Assembly (NCBI GenBank): GCA_017397655.1
Contig: JAFQIG010000004.1
Coordinates: 1-38,962, forward strand
Source: Clostridia bacterium
GTDB taxonomy: Bacteria; Bacillota; Clostridia; Oscillospirales; Acutalibacteraceae
Reading direction: 5' to 3'
Length of the DNA stretch: 38,962 nucleotides
The notes under the pieces are model-generated. The model was not told the origin of the DNA. It did not search any database and saw nothing but the letters and a program-made list of their open reading frames with translations. The position numbers and the translations under genes are program-made. Shown here in pieces: positions 15,979 through 23,809 of this stretch. Every line of letters begins with the position of its first letter. Position 1 is the first letter of the stretch.

Positions 15979-16005
15979 AACCGACCTGCACACGGCAAGT
16001 CGGTT
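15979..16005 (-). terminator. Terminator of the paaK-ACT operon
   Basis: AACCGAC (15979-15985) pairs with GTCGGTT (15999-16005). The minus strand continues TTTTGTGCG. Third copy of the CCGAC/GTCGG terminator type. Confidence 0.85.
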
Positions 16006-16018
16006 TGTAATTTAAAAA

Positions 16019-16426
16019 TTATTCGCAGATAATGCCTGCATCCTTAAGGATTTTTTCGGTAACTTCGTTGTCGTCAACACGAAGGATTATGCACGCATGA
16101 CCCTCTCTGTCGGTAAGCGATGCATACGAATATGCAATGCTGATGTTGCTCTTTGAAAGAGTGTCAAGGATGCTGACAAGGCTGCCGGGCTCGTCAGGAA
16201 CAAGAACAGCAAGAACAGGTGTTACCGTGCAAAGCCAGCCCTTCTCCTTTGCAACAGCCTCGACCGCTTTCGGATCGTCAACGATGATGCGAAGCAAGCC
16301 GTAATCCTGTGTCTCCGATATTGAAAGCGCCTGCAGGTCGATGTTGTTCTCTGCAAGAATGTTTACAAATTCAGAAAGCTGTCCTGCTCTGTTTTCAAGA
16401 AATACAGAAAGCTGATTAATAATCAT
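16019..16426 (-). CDS. Tandem ACT-domain protein, partner of phenylacetate-CoA ligase
   Basis: 135 residues forming two ACT domains: 1-65 (INQLSVFLENRAGQLSEFV, then ENNIDLQALSI) and 70-135 (AVLVPDEPGSLVSILDTLSK, then NISIAYSYASL). ACT domains bind amino acids or related small ligands and regulate a partner. This two-domain form is usually found beside paaK-like ligases and indolepyruvate oxidoreductases in anaerobes. It starts 19 bp after the ligase stop with AAAGGAGA upstream and is followed by a terminator, so the two form one operon. It may sense an aromatic amino acid and adjust ligase activity (inference). Confidence 0.88.
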   Translation of the reverse strand: MIINQLSVFLENRAGQLSEFVNILAENNIDLQALSISETQDYGLLRIIVDDPKAVEAVAKEKGWLCTVTPVLAVLVPDEPGSLVSILDTLSKSNISIAYSYASLTDREGHACIILRVDDNEVTEKILKDAGIICE

Positions 16427-16445
16427 GTCAAGTCTCCTTTCTTAA

Positions 16446-17747
16446 TTAAAAAAGCTTACGCTTGTCGATAACTCTGACTGCCTTTCCCTCACTTCTGACA
16501 ATCGACTTGGGAGCAACGAGCTTGAGCTTGGGTGAAATACCGAGCATGGATTTGAGTGCATCAAGGATTTCCTTTTCCTTTTTGGATATAGCTGCAACCG
16601 TATCCGAGAACAGCTCGCTCGGCATCTCGACCTCAACGTCAAAGGTATCTGTATTATTTACTCTGTCAAGGACTATCTGATAGTTAGCGGGCATACCGCA
16701 GTTAAGAAGAACCGTTTCGATCTGTGACGGGAAAACGTTAACACCACGGATGATAAGCATATCATCGGAGCGTCCCATCGGCTTTGACATACGGATATGT
16801 GTGCGTCCGCATTCGCAGGGTTCATCGTTAAGTACACAGATATCTCTCGTACGGTATCTGATCATCGGGAATGCTTCTTTTGTAAGAGCTGTAAATACAA
16901 GCTCACCCTTTGATCCCATAGGAAGAACCTCTTCTGTAACAGGATCAATAATCTCCGCAATAAAGTGATCCTCACAAACATGCATACCTGCCTGTGCTTC
17001 ACACTCGAACGATACACCGGGGCCGCTGAGCTCTGTAAGACCGTAAATATCATAAGCCTTAAGTCCGAGCTTCTGTTCAATATCATGACGCATTTCTTCT
17101 GTCCATGCTTCTGCACCGAAGATACCTGCTTTAAGCTTAAGATTACCGATAATACCCTTTTCGATCGCGGATTCGGCAAGGTATGCGGCATACGAAGGTG
17201 TGCAGCAGATAATGGTTGCACCGAGATCTTCCATAAACTGGAGCTGACGATCGGTGTTGCCCGAGGACATCGGAAGAGTCAGACAGCCAACCTTATGTGA
17301 TCCGCCGTTGAGTCCGGGACCACCTGTGAAAAGTCCGTATCCGTAGCATACCTGACAAACATCTTCATTTGTTCCGCCGACAGCTACAATAGCTCTTGCA
17401 CAGCAGTCTTCCCAAAGATCAATGTCGTGCTGAGTGTAGAAAGCTACAACACGGCGACCTGTAGTACCCGATGTAGACTGGATTCTGACACACTCGCTCA
17501 GAGGCTTTGCCAAAAGTCCGTAAGGATATGCATCACGAAGATCGGATTTTGTCAAAAAAGGCAGTTTGTGGAGGTCCTCGATTCCCTTGATATCGGAGGG
17601 CTTGACGCCTTTTTTGTCCATAAGATCACGGTAATAAGGAACGCTCTCATAGACTCTTTTTACCTGTGCGACAAGGCGCTCGCTCTGAAGCTCGTGGAGC
17701 TTGTCCCTTGACATAGTTTCTATGTCTTTCTGATAATAATTTGCCAA
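16446..17747 (-). CDS. paaK: Phenylacetate-CoA ligase family protein (AMP-forming)
   Basis: About 433 residues, the usual length. ANL-superfamily adenylate-forming enzyme joining phenylacetate or a similar aryl acid (indoleacetate is common in gut anaerobes) to CoA with ATP. Motifs: P-loop-like STSGTTGRRV (about 90-100), CYGYGLFTGG, YDIYGLTELSGPGV (core A5 motif), MIRYRTRDI, GRSDDMLIIRGVNVFPSQIE (hinge). The open frame begins with GTG at 17759, but that codon has no ribosome site. TTG at 17747, 5 bases after GGTGG, gives the MANYYQ start more like the family. The choice is uncertain. It is first in the operon with the ACT protein and has a near-consensus promoter. Exact acid substrate cannot be read from sequence. 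Confidence 0.88.
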   Translation of the reverse strand: MANYYQKDIETMSRDKLHELQSERLVAQVKRVYESVPYYRDLMDKKGVKPSDIKGIEDLHKLPFLTKSDLRDAYPYGLLAKPLSECVRIQSTSGTTGRRVVAFYTQHDIDLWEDCCARAIVAVGGTNEDVCQVCYGYGLFTGGPGLNGGSHKVGCLTLPMSSGNTDRQLQFMEDLGATIICCTPSYAAYLAESAIEKGIIGNLKLKAGIFGAEAWTEEMRHDIEQKLGLKAYDIYGLTELSGPGVSFECEAQAGMHVCEDHFIAEIIDPVTEEVLPMGSKGELVFTALTKEAFPMIRYRTRDICVLNDEPCECGRTHIRMSKPMGRSDDMLIIRGVNVFPSQIETVLLNCGMPANYQIVLDRVNNTDTFDVEVEMPSELFSDTVAAISKKEKEILDALKSMLGISPKLKLVAPKSIVRSEGKAVRVIDKRKLF

Positions 17748-17781
17748 TTTGACCACCACTTTCTTTTTTAATCACGTAATT

Positions 17782-17810
17782 ATTATAGCACGTTAAATCG
17801 CTAAAGTCAA
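17782..17810 (-). promoter_or_regulatory. Promoter of the paaK-ACT operon
   Basis: Minus strand TTGACT (17805-17810), 17-bp spacer, TATAAT (17782-17787). It lies directly against the galK stop codon (17814), so any galK terminator must overlap it, and none is seen. Confidence 0.85.
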
Positions 17811-17813
17811 CAA

Positions 17814-19082
17814 TTATTTAACCTTGATGCCGCCTACGGGACGAATTTTAAGTACCATACAGCTGCCCTCGCCGAAGATAGCGTCCATAGCGCTTCTGTA
17901 ATTTTCCAATTCGCAAATCGGAACAAATGCCTGTATCGTTCCTGCAAAGCCGCCGCCGTGAACACGCCATGCGCCCTTGCCCTTCAACATCTTGTCGCTG
18001 ACCGAGAGTCCCATTGCAACAGGCTGTGCTGTCGGAGCAGATGTTGTATATACATTCTGATTATACATAAAGGATGAAAATCCGCTTTCGGTTACGTGCT
18101 TTTTAAAGCTCTCAAAATCTCCGTCCTTAAGAGCCTTTACCTCATGAAGAACTCTTTCATTGTCACCAAAGAAATGAATTGCACGGACAACTGCTCTTTC
18201 AGATGTCGCCTTGCGTGCCTTATCAATGTTTGCAAAAAACTCATTCTCGTCAACATCGCGCAATACGGACTTGCCGAATACAGCCGCTACCGCTTCCATC
18301 TCGGATCTGACTGCCGCATAGTCTGCCGTAAGATCGTTATGACTGCCGCCTGTATTGACGATACAGAGTGCGTGTGAGCATGATGCAAAATCAAATGTGA
18401 GCTTTTCGATAATCGGTTTTGACGGATCGTTGAAATCAATAGTTACAAAGCCGCCGACAGAGCTTGCCGTCTGATCCATAAGTCCGCAAGGCTTGCCGAA
18501 GAACTTGTTTTCGGAAAACTGTGCGATCTGTGCAATCTCTACTGCGCTGATCTTTCCGTCATTATAAAGATGGTTAAGTATCGTTCCTATAAGAACCTCA
18601 TAAGCCGCCGAGCTTGACAGTCCCGAACCCGAAAGAACATCGGAGGTTACACAAGCATCAAAGCCGCCTACCTTATATCCACGTTCAACAAAGCCTGCAC
18701 AGACGCCTCTTATCAATGCGGATGAATGACCTGTTTCGGATTCGACAACATCGAGTGTTGAGATGTCAACTTCGTTTGCACCGTGTCCCGTTGACTGCTC
18801 ACGGATAATGCTGTTGTCTGTTGCTCTGACTGCTGCAAGTGCATCAAGATTAACGCTCGCCGCAAGAACTCTGCCGTGGTTATGGTCGGTATGGTTGCCG
18901 CCTACCTCCGTTCTGCCCGGTGCGCTGAAAAATGTCACGTCATCGCTGCCGAAGGTGCTTTCAAATCTTTCGGCAAGCTCGCTGTATCTGCTCTTTTGTC
19001 TCTCAATCTCGTTTTCGGGATACAAAGTCAACAAAATCTCTTCAAATTCCTTTGTTGCCATAAAATCCTTTGCTTTACTCAT
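17814..19082 (-). CDS. galK: Galactokinase
   Basis: About 422 residues. Phosphorylates alpha-D-galactose with ATP to galactose-1-phosphate (Leloir pathway), cytoplasmic. GHMP-kinase motifs: galactokinase signature GRTEVGGNHTDHNHG, ATP-binding VLSGSGLSSSAAYE, CGLMDQTAS, and C-terminal HGGGFAGTIQAF. The longer frame starts at 19118, but ATG at 19082 has AAGGGGA 8-10 bases upstream and removes an odd basic extension. It overlaps the preceding membrane protein gene by 8 bp (ATGAGTAA), so the two are coupled. A related sugar kinase such as N-acetylgalactosamine kinase is possible but the signature favours galactose. Confidence 0.92.
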   Translation of the reverse strand: MSKAKDFMATKEFEEILLTLYPENEIERQKSRYSELAERFESTFGSDDVTFFSAPGRTEVGGNHTDHNHGRVLAASVNLDALAAVRATDNSIIREQSTGHGANEVDISTLDVVESETGHSSALIRGVCAGFVERGYKVGGFDACVTSDVLSGSGLSSSAAYEVLIGTILNHLYNDGKISAVEIAQIAQFSENKFFGKPCGLMDQTASSVGGFVTIDFNDPSKPIIEKLTFDFASCSHALCIVNTGGSHNDLTADYAAVRSEMEAVAAVFGKSVLRDVDENEFFANIDKARKATSERAVVRAIHFFGDNERVLHEVKALKDGDFESFKKHVTESGFSSFMYNQNVYTTSAPTAQPVAMGLSVSDKMLKGKGAWRVHGGGFAGTIQAFVPICELENYRSAMDAIFGEGSCMVLKIRPVGGIKVK

Positions 19083-19824
19083 TTTTATCTTCCCCTTCTT
19101 TAACGTTCGTTTTATCAATTACATAATAGATACTTACCATCAGACAGCCCGATACCGCAAACAGTATTATCATCGGTAACAGGAACGATGCCGACAACGG
19201 TGTATAAACGTTGCGTCCGATTATGGTGTATGACAAAATCTTGTACATAAATCCGAGTACTGAAATTATCAGATAATCCCTGAAGTTAAAGTTAAGCGCA
19301 CCGTAAAGCCTGCTTATACTGTTGACAGGGAAACACGGGATCGCCCTGAAAAGAAGCAGCATATACGGATTGCCCGTACCTTTTTTCTCCAAAAGTCCTC
19401 GTACAATCTCATTTCTGCGGACAAACTTTATCGCTCTGCCTCCTCCGAAGCGCTTGCCCCAGAAGTAGCGTATCGTCATCAGCCACACAATACCCGTAAC
19501 GTTGACAAGCAATGCAAAATACCAAGGCAACACCATACCTGATATAAAGCAGATTGCAGGTATCGTTACAGGCGGAAAAAAGCTCTTTAACGTAAACAGC
19601 GCCATAACCGCCGCTACTATCAGCCATCTGTTCTCGATCGCTATAATACGCTCTTCCAAAAGCAGCAGCTGCGCCTGCCAGGTTTCGTACCATTGATTAA
19701 GCTCTTCGATCTGCATTACCGCAAGAAGCAGGCACAAAGCACCCGACAGGATAAGTGACAGTACACCTGCATATCTGACTAAAATGATTTTAGACCTTTT
19801 TTTGATACTGCCACCCCCCGACAA
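19075..19824 (-). CDS. TVP38/TMEM64-family (VTT domain) membrane protein
   Basis: 249 residues with about six hydrophobic segments. The VTT/SNARE-associated region includes SFFPPVTIPAICFISGMVL and LLLFRAIPCFPVNSISRLYG, followed by FRDYLIISVLGF, which is the family signature (FRxxPxxPxxxxNxxxG plus YLxxSxxGxxP). Relatives are proposed lipid scramblases or transporters (DedA-like), with no firm substrate. Start TTG at 19824 has AGGAGA 6 bases upstream. It is first gene of a two-gene unit with galK. The functional link is unclear. Confidence 0.82.
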   Translation of the reverse strand: MSGGGSIKKRSKIILVRYAGVLSLILSGALCLLLAVMQIEELNQWYETWQAQLLLLEERIIAIENRWLIVAAVMALFTLKSFFPPVTIPAICFISGMVLPWYFALLVNVTGIVWLMTIRYFWGKRFGGGRAIKFVRRNEIVRGLLEKKGTGNPYMLLLFRAIPCFPVNSISRLYGALNFNFRDYLIISVLGFMYKILSYTIIGRNVYTPLSASFLLPMIILFAVSGCLMVSIYYVIDKTNVKEGEDKNE

Positions 19825-19844
19825 ACGTATTCTCCTAATTTAAT

Positions 19845-19873
19845 ATGATACCTTATTTATCCTCTGAGGTCAA
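19845..19873 (-). promoter_or_regulatory. Promoter of the VTT-galK operon
   Basis: Minus strand TTGACC (19868-19873), 17-bp spacer, TATCAT (19845-19850), 20 bp before the start codon. CTCTGAG (19862-19868) and CTCAGAG (19887-19893) form an inverted repeat over the -35 box, a possible operator. Confidence 0.65.
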
Positions 19874-19905
19874 TATTTTTTTAAAACTCAGAGCTTAATT
19901 CCGTT

Positions 19906-19933
19906 TTGACATTTTTGATAAATATGTTATGAT
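19906..19933 (+). promoter_or_regulatory. Promoter of the hydroxyacid dehydrogenase gene
   Basis: Perfect TTGACA (19906-19911), 16-bp spacer, TATGAT (19928-19933). Divergent from the VTT-galK promoter, 33 bp apart. Confidence 0.75.
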
Positions 19934-19969
19934 ATAATAAATGTATTATATGAAAGGATCCTTGATATT

Positions 19970-20926
19970 ATGAAAGCTGTAATTCTTGATGCATATACAA
20001 CCAATCCCGGTGACCTGTCGTGGGACTGGCTTTATGATGCAGCCGATACGGTAGATATTTATGATTTTACCAAGCCTGATGAGATTATCGACCGTGCCGA
20101 CAATCACGAAATTGTCATTACCAACAAAACACGACTCACGAGTGAGATTCTTGATTCACTTCACGGCGTAAAATACATAGGACTGCTCAGCACGGGCTTT
20201 GATGCTGTTGATGTCACTCACGCACGGAAGCTCGGTATTCCCGTCTGCAATATTCCTGCATATTCCACAAACGGTGTTGCGCAAATGACATTCTCTCTTA
20301 TCCTTGAATTCACTAACCGTGTTGCGCTTCACGATGAAGCTGTCAAAAACGGCGAATGGCAAAAGGACGGTAACTTCTGCTTTATGAAAAGCGAGCTTCG
20401 GGAGCTTTCGGGAAAGACGATCGGCATTATCGGTTACGGAAAAATCGGTCGTGCCGTTGCAAAAATTGCCGATGCCTTTGGTATGACCGTAATTTGTCAC
20501 ACCGCACATCCCGAAAAGTACGGCAACGAGGGTATTTCTTTTGTATCACTTGAGACTCTGCTCAGAAACAGTGACTTTGTCACGCTTCATTGTCCGTATA
20601 ACGAAAGCACTCACAAAATGGTAAACGCCGAATTCCTGTCAATGATGAAACCGTCTGCAATTCTTATCAATACATCAAGAGGTGCTGTCGTTGATGAGGA
20701 TGCACTCAAAGTTGCGCTTGATAACGGTATTATATCGGGAGCAGGTCTTGATGTTTTATCAACCGAGCCGCCGAAAGATGACAATAAAGTCGCTTTTCAT
20801 AATAAGTGCATCGTTACTCCTCACATCTCTTGGGCTGCGTTTGAAACAAGAGAGCGACTGATGGGTATCTGCAAAAACAATCTTATGTCGTTTCTTAACG
20901 GAAATCCCGTCAATGTTGTCAACTGA
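19970..20926 (+). CDS. D-2-hydroxyacid dehydrogenase, glycerate/hydroxypyruvate type
   Basis: 318 residues. NAD(P)-dependent reduction of a 2-keto acid, cytoplasmic. Rossmann motif GKTIGIIGYGKIGRAV (about 148-163). Catalytic Arg in NTSRGAVVDE, Glu in LDVLSTEPP, and His in ITPHISWA. The W-containing ISWA ending and the substrate loop LLSTGFDAVDV match the hydroxypyruvate/glycerate dehydrogenase (HprA) branch, rather than D-lactate dehydrogenase, which occurs separately at 27.1 kb. AAAGGA lies 11 bases before the ATG. Single-gene unit with its own promoter. No terminator is seen before the next promoter. Confidence 0.88.
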   Translation: MKAVILDAYTTNPGDLSWDWLYDAADTVDIYDFTKPDEIIDRADNHEIVITNKTRLTSEILDSLHGVKYIGLLSTGFDAVDVTHARKLGIPVCNIPAYSTNGVAQMTFSLILEFTNRVALHDEAVKNGEWQKDGNFCFMKSELRELSGKTIGIIGYGKIGRAVAKIADAFGMTVICHTAHPEKYGNEGISFVSLETLLRNSDFVTLHCPYNESTHKMVNAEFLSMMKPSAILINTSRGAVVDEDALKVALDNGIISGAGLDVLSTEPPKDDNKVAFHNKCIVTPHISWAAFETRERLMGICKNNLMSFLNGNPVNVVN

Positions 20927-20929
20927 CTG

Positions 20930-20958
20930 TTGTAATTTTTTTCAACTGATGATATAAT
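20930..20958 (+). promoter_or_regulatory. Promoter of metG-tatD
   Basis: TTGTAA (20930-20935), 17-bp spacer, TATAAT (20953-20958). The leader to the ATG is only about 25 nt, so there is no room for a T-box or SAM riboswitch. Confidence 0.7.
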
Positions 20959-20989
20959 AATTATGTTTATTTTAAAGGAGGTTGCACTT

Positions 20990-22918
20990 ATGTGTAAAAA
21001 ACCGTATTACATCACAACTGCCATTGCTTATACTTCGGGAAAGCCGCATATCGGCAATTCCTATGAGATAGTCCTCACGGACGCTATTGCAAGATTCAGA
21101 CGAATGCAGGGTTATGATGTTTTCTTCCTCACCGGTACCGATGAGCACGGTCAGAAAATCGAGGATAAAGCCCGTGACGCAGGCATTACTCCCAAAGAGT
21201 TTGTTGACGGTGTTGCATCTCAGATCAAGGGTATCTGTGATCTTCTCAACACAACCTATGACAAGTTCATCCGCACTACAGATGACTATCACGAAGAAGC
21301 TGTTCAGAAAATTTTCCAGAAGCTTTATGATCAGGGCGATATCTACAAGAGCGAGTATGAAGGCTTTTACTGCAAGCCCTGTGAGTCCTTCTGGACAGAG
21401 ACTCAGGCTGTTGACGGCAAATGTCCCGACTGTGGCCGTGATGTCGAAAAAGCCCGTGAAGAAGCTTACTTTTTAAAGCTTTCCAAATATCAGAAACAGC
21501 TTGAAGAATACATCGAAAACAATCCTGATTTTATCTATCCCGAAAGCCGTAAAAAAGAGATGCTCAACAACTTTATAAAGCCCGGCATTCAGGATCTTTG
21601 CGTTTCCAGAACATCCTTCAAATGGGGCGTTCCCGTTCCGTTTGACTCAAAGCACGTTATTTATGTCTGGATTGATGCTCTTTCAAACTATATCACTGCT
21701 CTCGGTTATCAGCCCGATAAACAGTCTGAGCTTTACGAAAAATACTGGCCTGCAAACGTTCATATCGTAGGTAAGGATATTGTACGTTTCCATACCATTT
21801 ACTGGCCTATTATGCTGATGGCTCTCGGTCAGCCTCTTCCTCAGAAGGTTTACGGTCATCCGTGGCTTCTTGTCGGTGCTGACAAAATGTCAAAGTCAAG
21901 AGGCAACGTTATCTATGCCGATCAGCTCGTAGAATTGTTCGGTGTCGATGCTGTCCGCTATTATCTTCTTGCTGAGATGCCTCACGCTTCTGACGGATCT
22001 CTCACATTTGAAAACGTTATCGAGCGTTATAATACAGATCTTGCCAACACAATCGGCAACCTTGTCAACCGTACAATTGCTATGGTAAACAAATACTTCG
22101 GCGGCACTATCCCTTGCAACACTTGCTCAGGCGACTTTGACGATGAGCTTAAGGCTACTGCCGTAAATACCGTTCCTGCCGTTACAAAGTATTTTGACGA
22201 ATTCCGTATTGCCGATGCCGTATCCGAGGTTATCGCTCTTGCCAGAAGAAGCAACAAATATATCGACGAAACAATGCCGTGGGCGCTCGCTAAGGATGAA
22301 GCACAGAAGGACAGACTTTCAACTGTTCTTTACAACCTTATTGAAAGCATCCGCTTTATTGCTCTTCTTCTTAAGCCCTTTATGCCCGAAACAACAGACA
22401 AGATCATGGCACAGCTTAACTGTGATATTTCTGACTTCTCAACACTTTCTTCTTTCGGTGCTCTTCCCGAAGGTCACACCGTTTCCACAGCATCACCTCT
22501 GTTTGAAAGAATTGATACAGTCAAGATGATGGAAAGAATCGAAGAAATGTATAAACAGGAAGAACCCGAACAGCCGAAAATCCCCGGACTTGCTCCCATC
22601 GGTATCGAGGACTTTGCAAAGGTCGAGCTGACAGCAGTAAAGATTGTTGACTGTACGCCCGTCAAGCGTGCAAAGAAGCTTCTTTGTCTGACTGTCGATG
22701 ACGGCTCGGGTACTCCCAGAACGATTGCATCAGGTATTGCTAAATGGTACAAGCCCGAAGAGCTTATCGGCCGTACCGTAATCTGTGTTACCAACTTAAA
22801 GCCTGCCGTACTTTGCGGTGTCGAAAGCAACGGTATGATCCTTGCTGCCGACTGTGCCGAAGATGACGTCAAAGTTCTGTTTATTGACGGTGTCCCCGCA
22901 GGCTCAAAGATCAGATGA
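20990..22918 (+). CDS. metG: Methionyl-tRNA synthetase
   Basis: About 642 residues. Charges tRNA-Met with methionine. Class I landmarks: TTAIAYTSGKPHIGNSYE (HIGH motif as PHIG), FFLTGTDEHGQKIE, four-Cys zinc knuckle (CKPCESF and CPDCGR), VYVWIDALSNY, and DKMSKSRGN (KMSKS). The C-terminal EMAP/Trbp-like tRNA-binding domain (about 540-642, VELTAVKIVDCTPV to NGMILAA) is present, marking the long dimeric form. The start is ATG 20990, 8 bases after AAAGGAGG, not the in-frame ATG at 20963, which lies upstream of the ribosome site. Overlaps tatD by ATGA, a common clostridial pairing. Confidence 0.96.
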   Translation: MCKKPYYITTAIAYTSGKPHIGNSYEIVLTDAIARFRRMQGYDVFFLTGTDEHGQKIEDKARDAGITPKEFVDGVASQIKGICDLLNTTYDKFIRTTDDYHEEAVQKIFQKLYDQGDIYKSEYEGFYCKPCESFWTETQAVDGKCPDCGRDVEKAREEAYFLKLSKYQKQLEEYIENNPDFIYPESRKKEMLNNFIKPGIQDLCVSRTSFKWGVPVPFDSKHVIYVWIDALSNYITALGYQPDKQSELYEKYWPANVHIVGKDIVRFHTIYWPIMLMALGQPLPQKVYGHPWLLVGADKMSKSRGNVIYADQLVELFGVDAVRYYLLAEMPHASDGSLTFENVIERYNTDLANTIGNLVNRTIAMVNKYFGGTIPCNTCSGDFDDELKATAVNTVPAVTKYFDEFRIADAVSEVIALARRSNKYIDETMPWALAKDEAQKDRLSTVLYNLIESIRFIALLLKPFMPETTDKIMAQLNCDISDFSTLSSFGALPEGHTVSTASPLFERIDTVKMMERIEEMYKQEEPEQPKIPGLAPIGIEDFAKVELTAVKIVDCTPVKRAKKLLCLTVDDGSGTPRTIASGIAKWYKPEELIGRTVICVTNLKPAVLCGVESNGMILAADCAEDDVKVLFIDGVPAGSKIR

Positions 22919-23679
22919 TGAATATTTTTGATACACACGCCCACTACGATGACAGAGCTTTTGACGAAGACAGAGATCAGCTTATCTCTGCGATTCATAG
23001 CAAGGGTGTCAGCGGTATTATAAACTGCGGATGCTCCATAAAATCGTGTCAGAGCTCTCTTGAATTGTCAAAAAAATATCCGTTCGTTTATTTTGCCTGC
23101 GGTATTCATCCCGAGGACTGCGAAAGCTTTGGCGATATCTCTTTGTTAAAACAGAGTCTTATCCCTTTTATAAACGACAAAAAATGTGTCGCAGTCGGTG
23201 AAATCGGTCTTGACTATCATTATGATATTGACAAACCGACACAAAAGCTTTTCTTTGAAGAACAGATAAAGCTTGCTATGGAATATGATCTGCCTGTTAT
23301 TATTCATGACAGAGAGGCTCACGCAGACACTCTTGAAATAGTCAGAAAGTACAAGCCGAAGGGCGTTATGCATTGCTTCAGCGGCAGCGTTGAAACAGCA
23401 AAAGAAGTCCTGCGTCTCGGAATGTACATCGGACTCGGTGGTGTGGTTACCTTCAAGAATGCTCGCAAATCGCTTGAAGTAGCCGCTTCGATTCCGCTTG
23501 ACAGACTTCTGCTTGAAACGGACTGTCCGTATATGGCACCCGTACCTTTCCGTGGCAAACGTTGCGATTCGTCAATGATCGCCTTTGTTGCCGAAAAAAT
23601 AGCCGAGGAAAGAGGCTGTACGGCAGACGAAATACTGAAAGCCACCGAAATAAATGCACACACATTATTTTCATTATAA
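22915..23679 (+). CDS. tatD: TatD-family metal-dependent nuclease
   Basis: 254 residues. TIM-barrel hydrolase, 3'-5' DNA exonuclease/DNA-quality role in the family, cytoplasmic. Metal ligands in order: FDTHAHYD (HxH), VGEIGLDYHY (Glu), IIHDRE (His), MHCFSGS (His), LLLETDCPYMAP (Asp). Start ATG at 22915 overlaps the metG stop (ATGATGA). ATG 22918 is the alternative start, one codon later. Followed within 16 bp by a strong terminator. Confidence 0.93.
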   Translation: MMNIFDTHAHYDDRAFDEDRDQLISAIHSKGVSGIINCGCSIKSCQSSLELSKKYPFVYFACGIHPEDCESFGDISLLKQSLIPFINDKKCVAVGEIGLDYHYDIDKPTQKLFFEEQIKLAMEYDLPVIIHDREAHADTLEIVRKYKPKGVMHCFSGSVETAKEVLRLGMYIGLGGVVTFKNARKSLEVAASIPLDRLLLETDCPYMAPVPFRGKRCDSSMIAFVAEKIAEERGCTADEILKATEINAHTLFSL

Positions 23680-23694
23680 TATTTAATACAACCA

Positions 23695-23732
23695 AAAACC
23701 GAGACTCACCGTAAAAAGTGAGCCTCGGTTTT
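23695..23732 (+). terminator. Terminator of metG-tatD
   Basis: A 15-bp stem with one mismatch (23695-23709 with 23718-23732) and loop CGTAAAAA, followed by TTTTCAGTTTTT. The same 5' arm reappears at 38805-38821, cut by an insertion element. Confidence 0.9.
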
Positions 23733-23755
23733 CAGTTTTTAAAAGATCAGGAGGG

Positions 23756-23786
23756 CACTAAAACAGTCCGTCGGGCTGTTTTAGTG
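23756..23786 (-). terminator. Hairpin downstream of the DUF6273-LRR-dockerin gene
   Basis: 11-bp perfect stem (23756-23766 with 23776-23786), 9-nt loop. Outer GAGGG/CCCTC bases can extend it. Placed 24 bp after the minus-strand stop codon, with only a delayed T run. Like the hairpin at 120-145 after the other LRR gene. Confidence 0.6.
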
Positions 23787-23809
23787 TGGGGTACCCTCGC
23801 TAAATGCTC

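Noticed and set aside
20936-20989. T-box or SAM riboswitch before metG
   Set aside because: The space between the predicted transcription start and the ATG is about 25 nt, too short for either.
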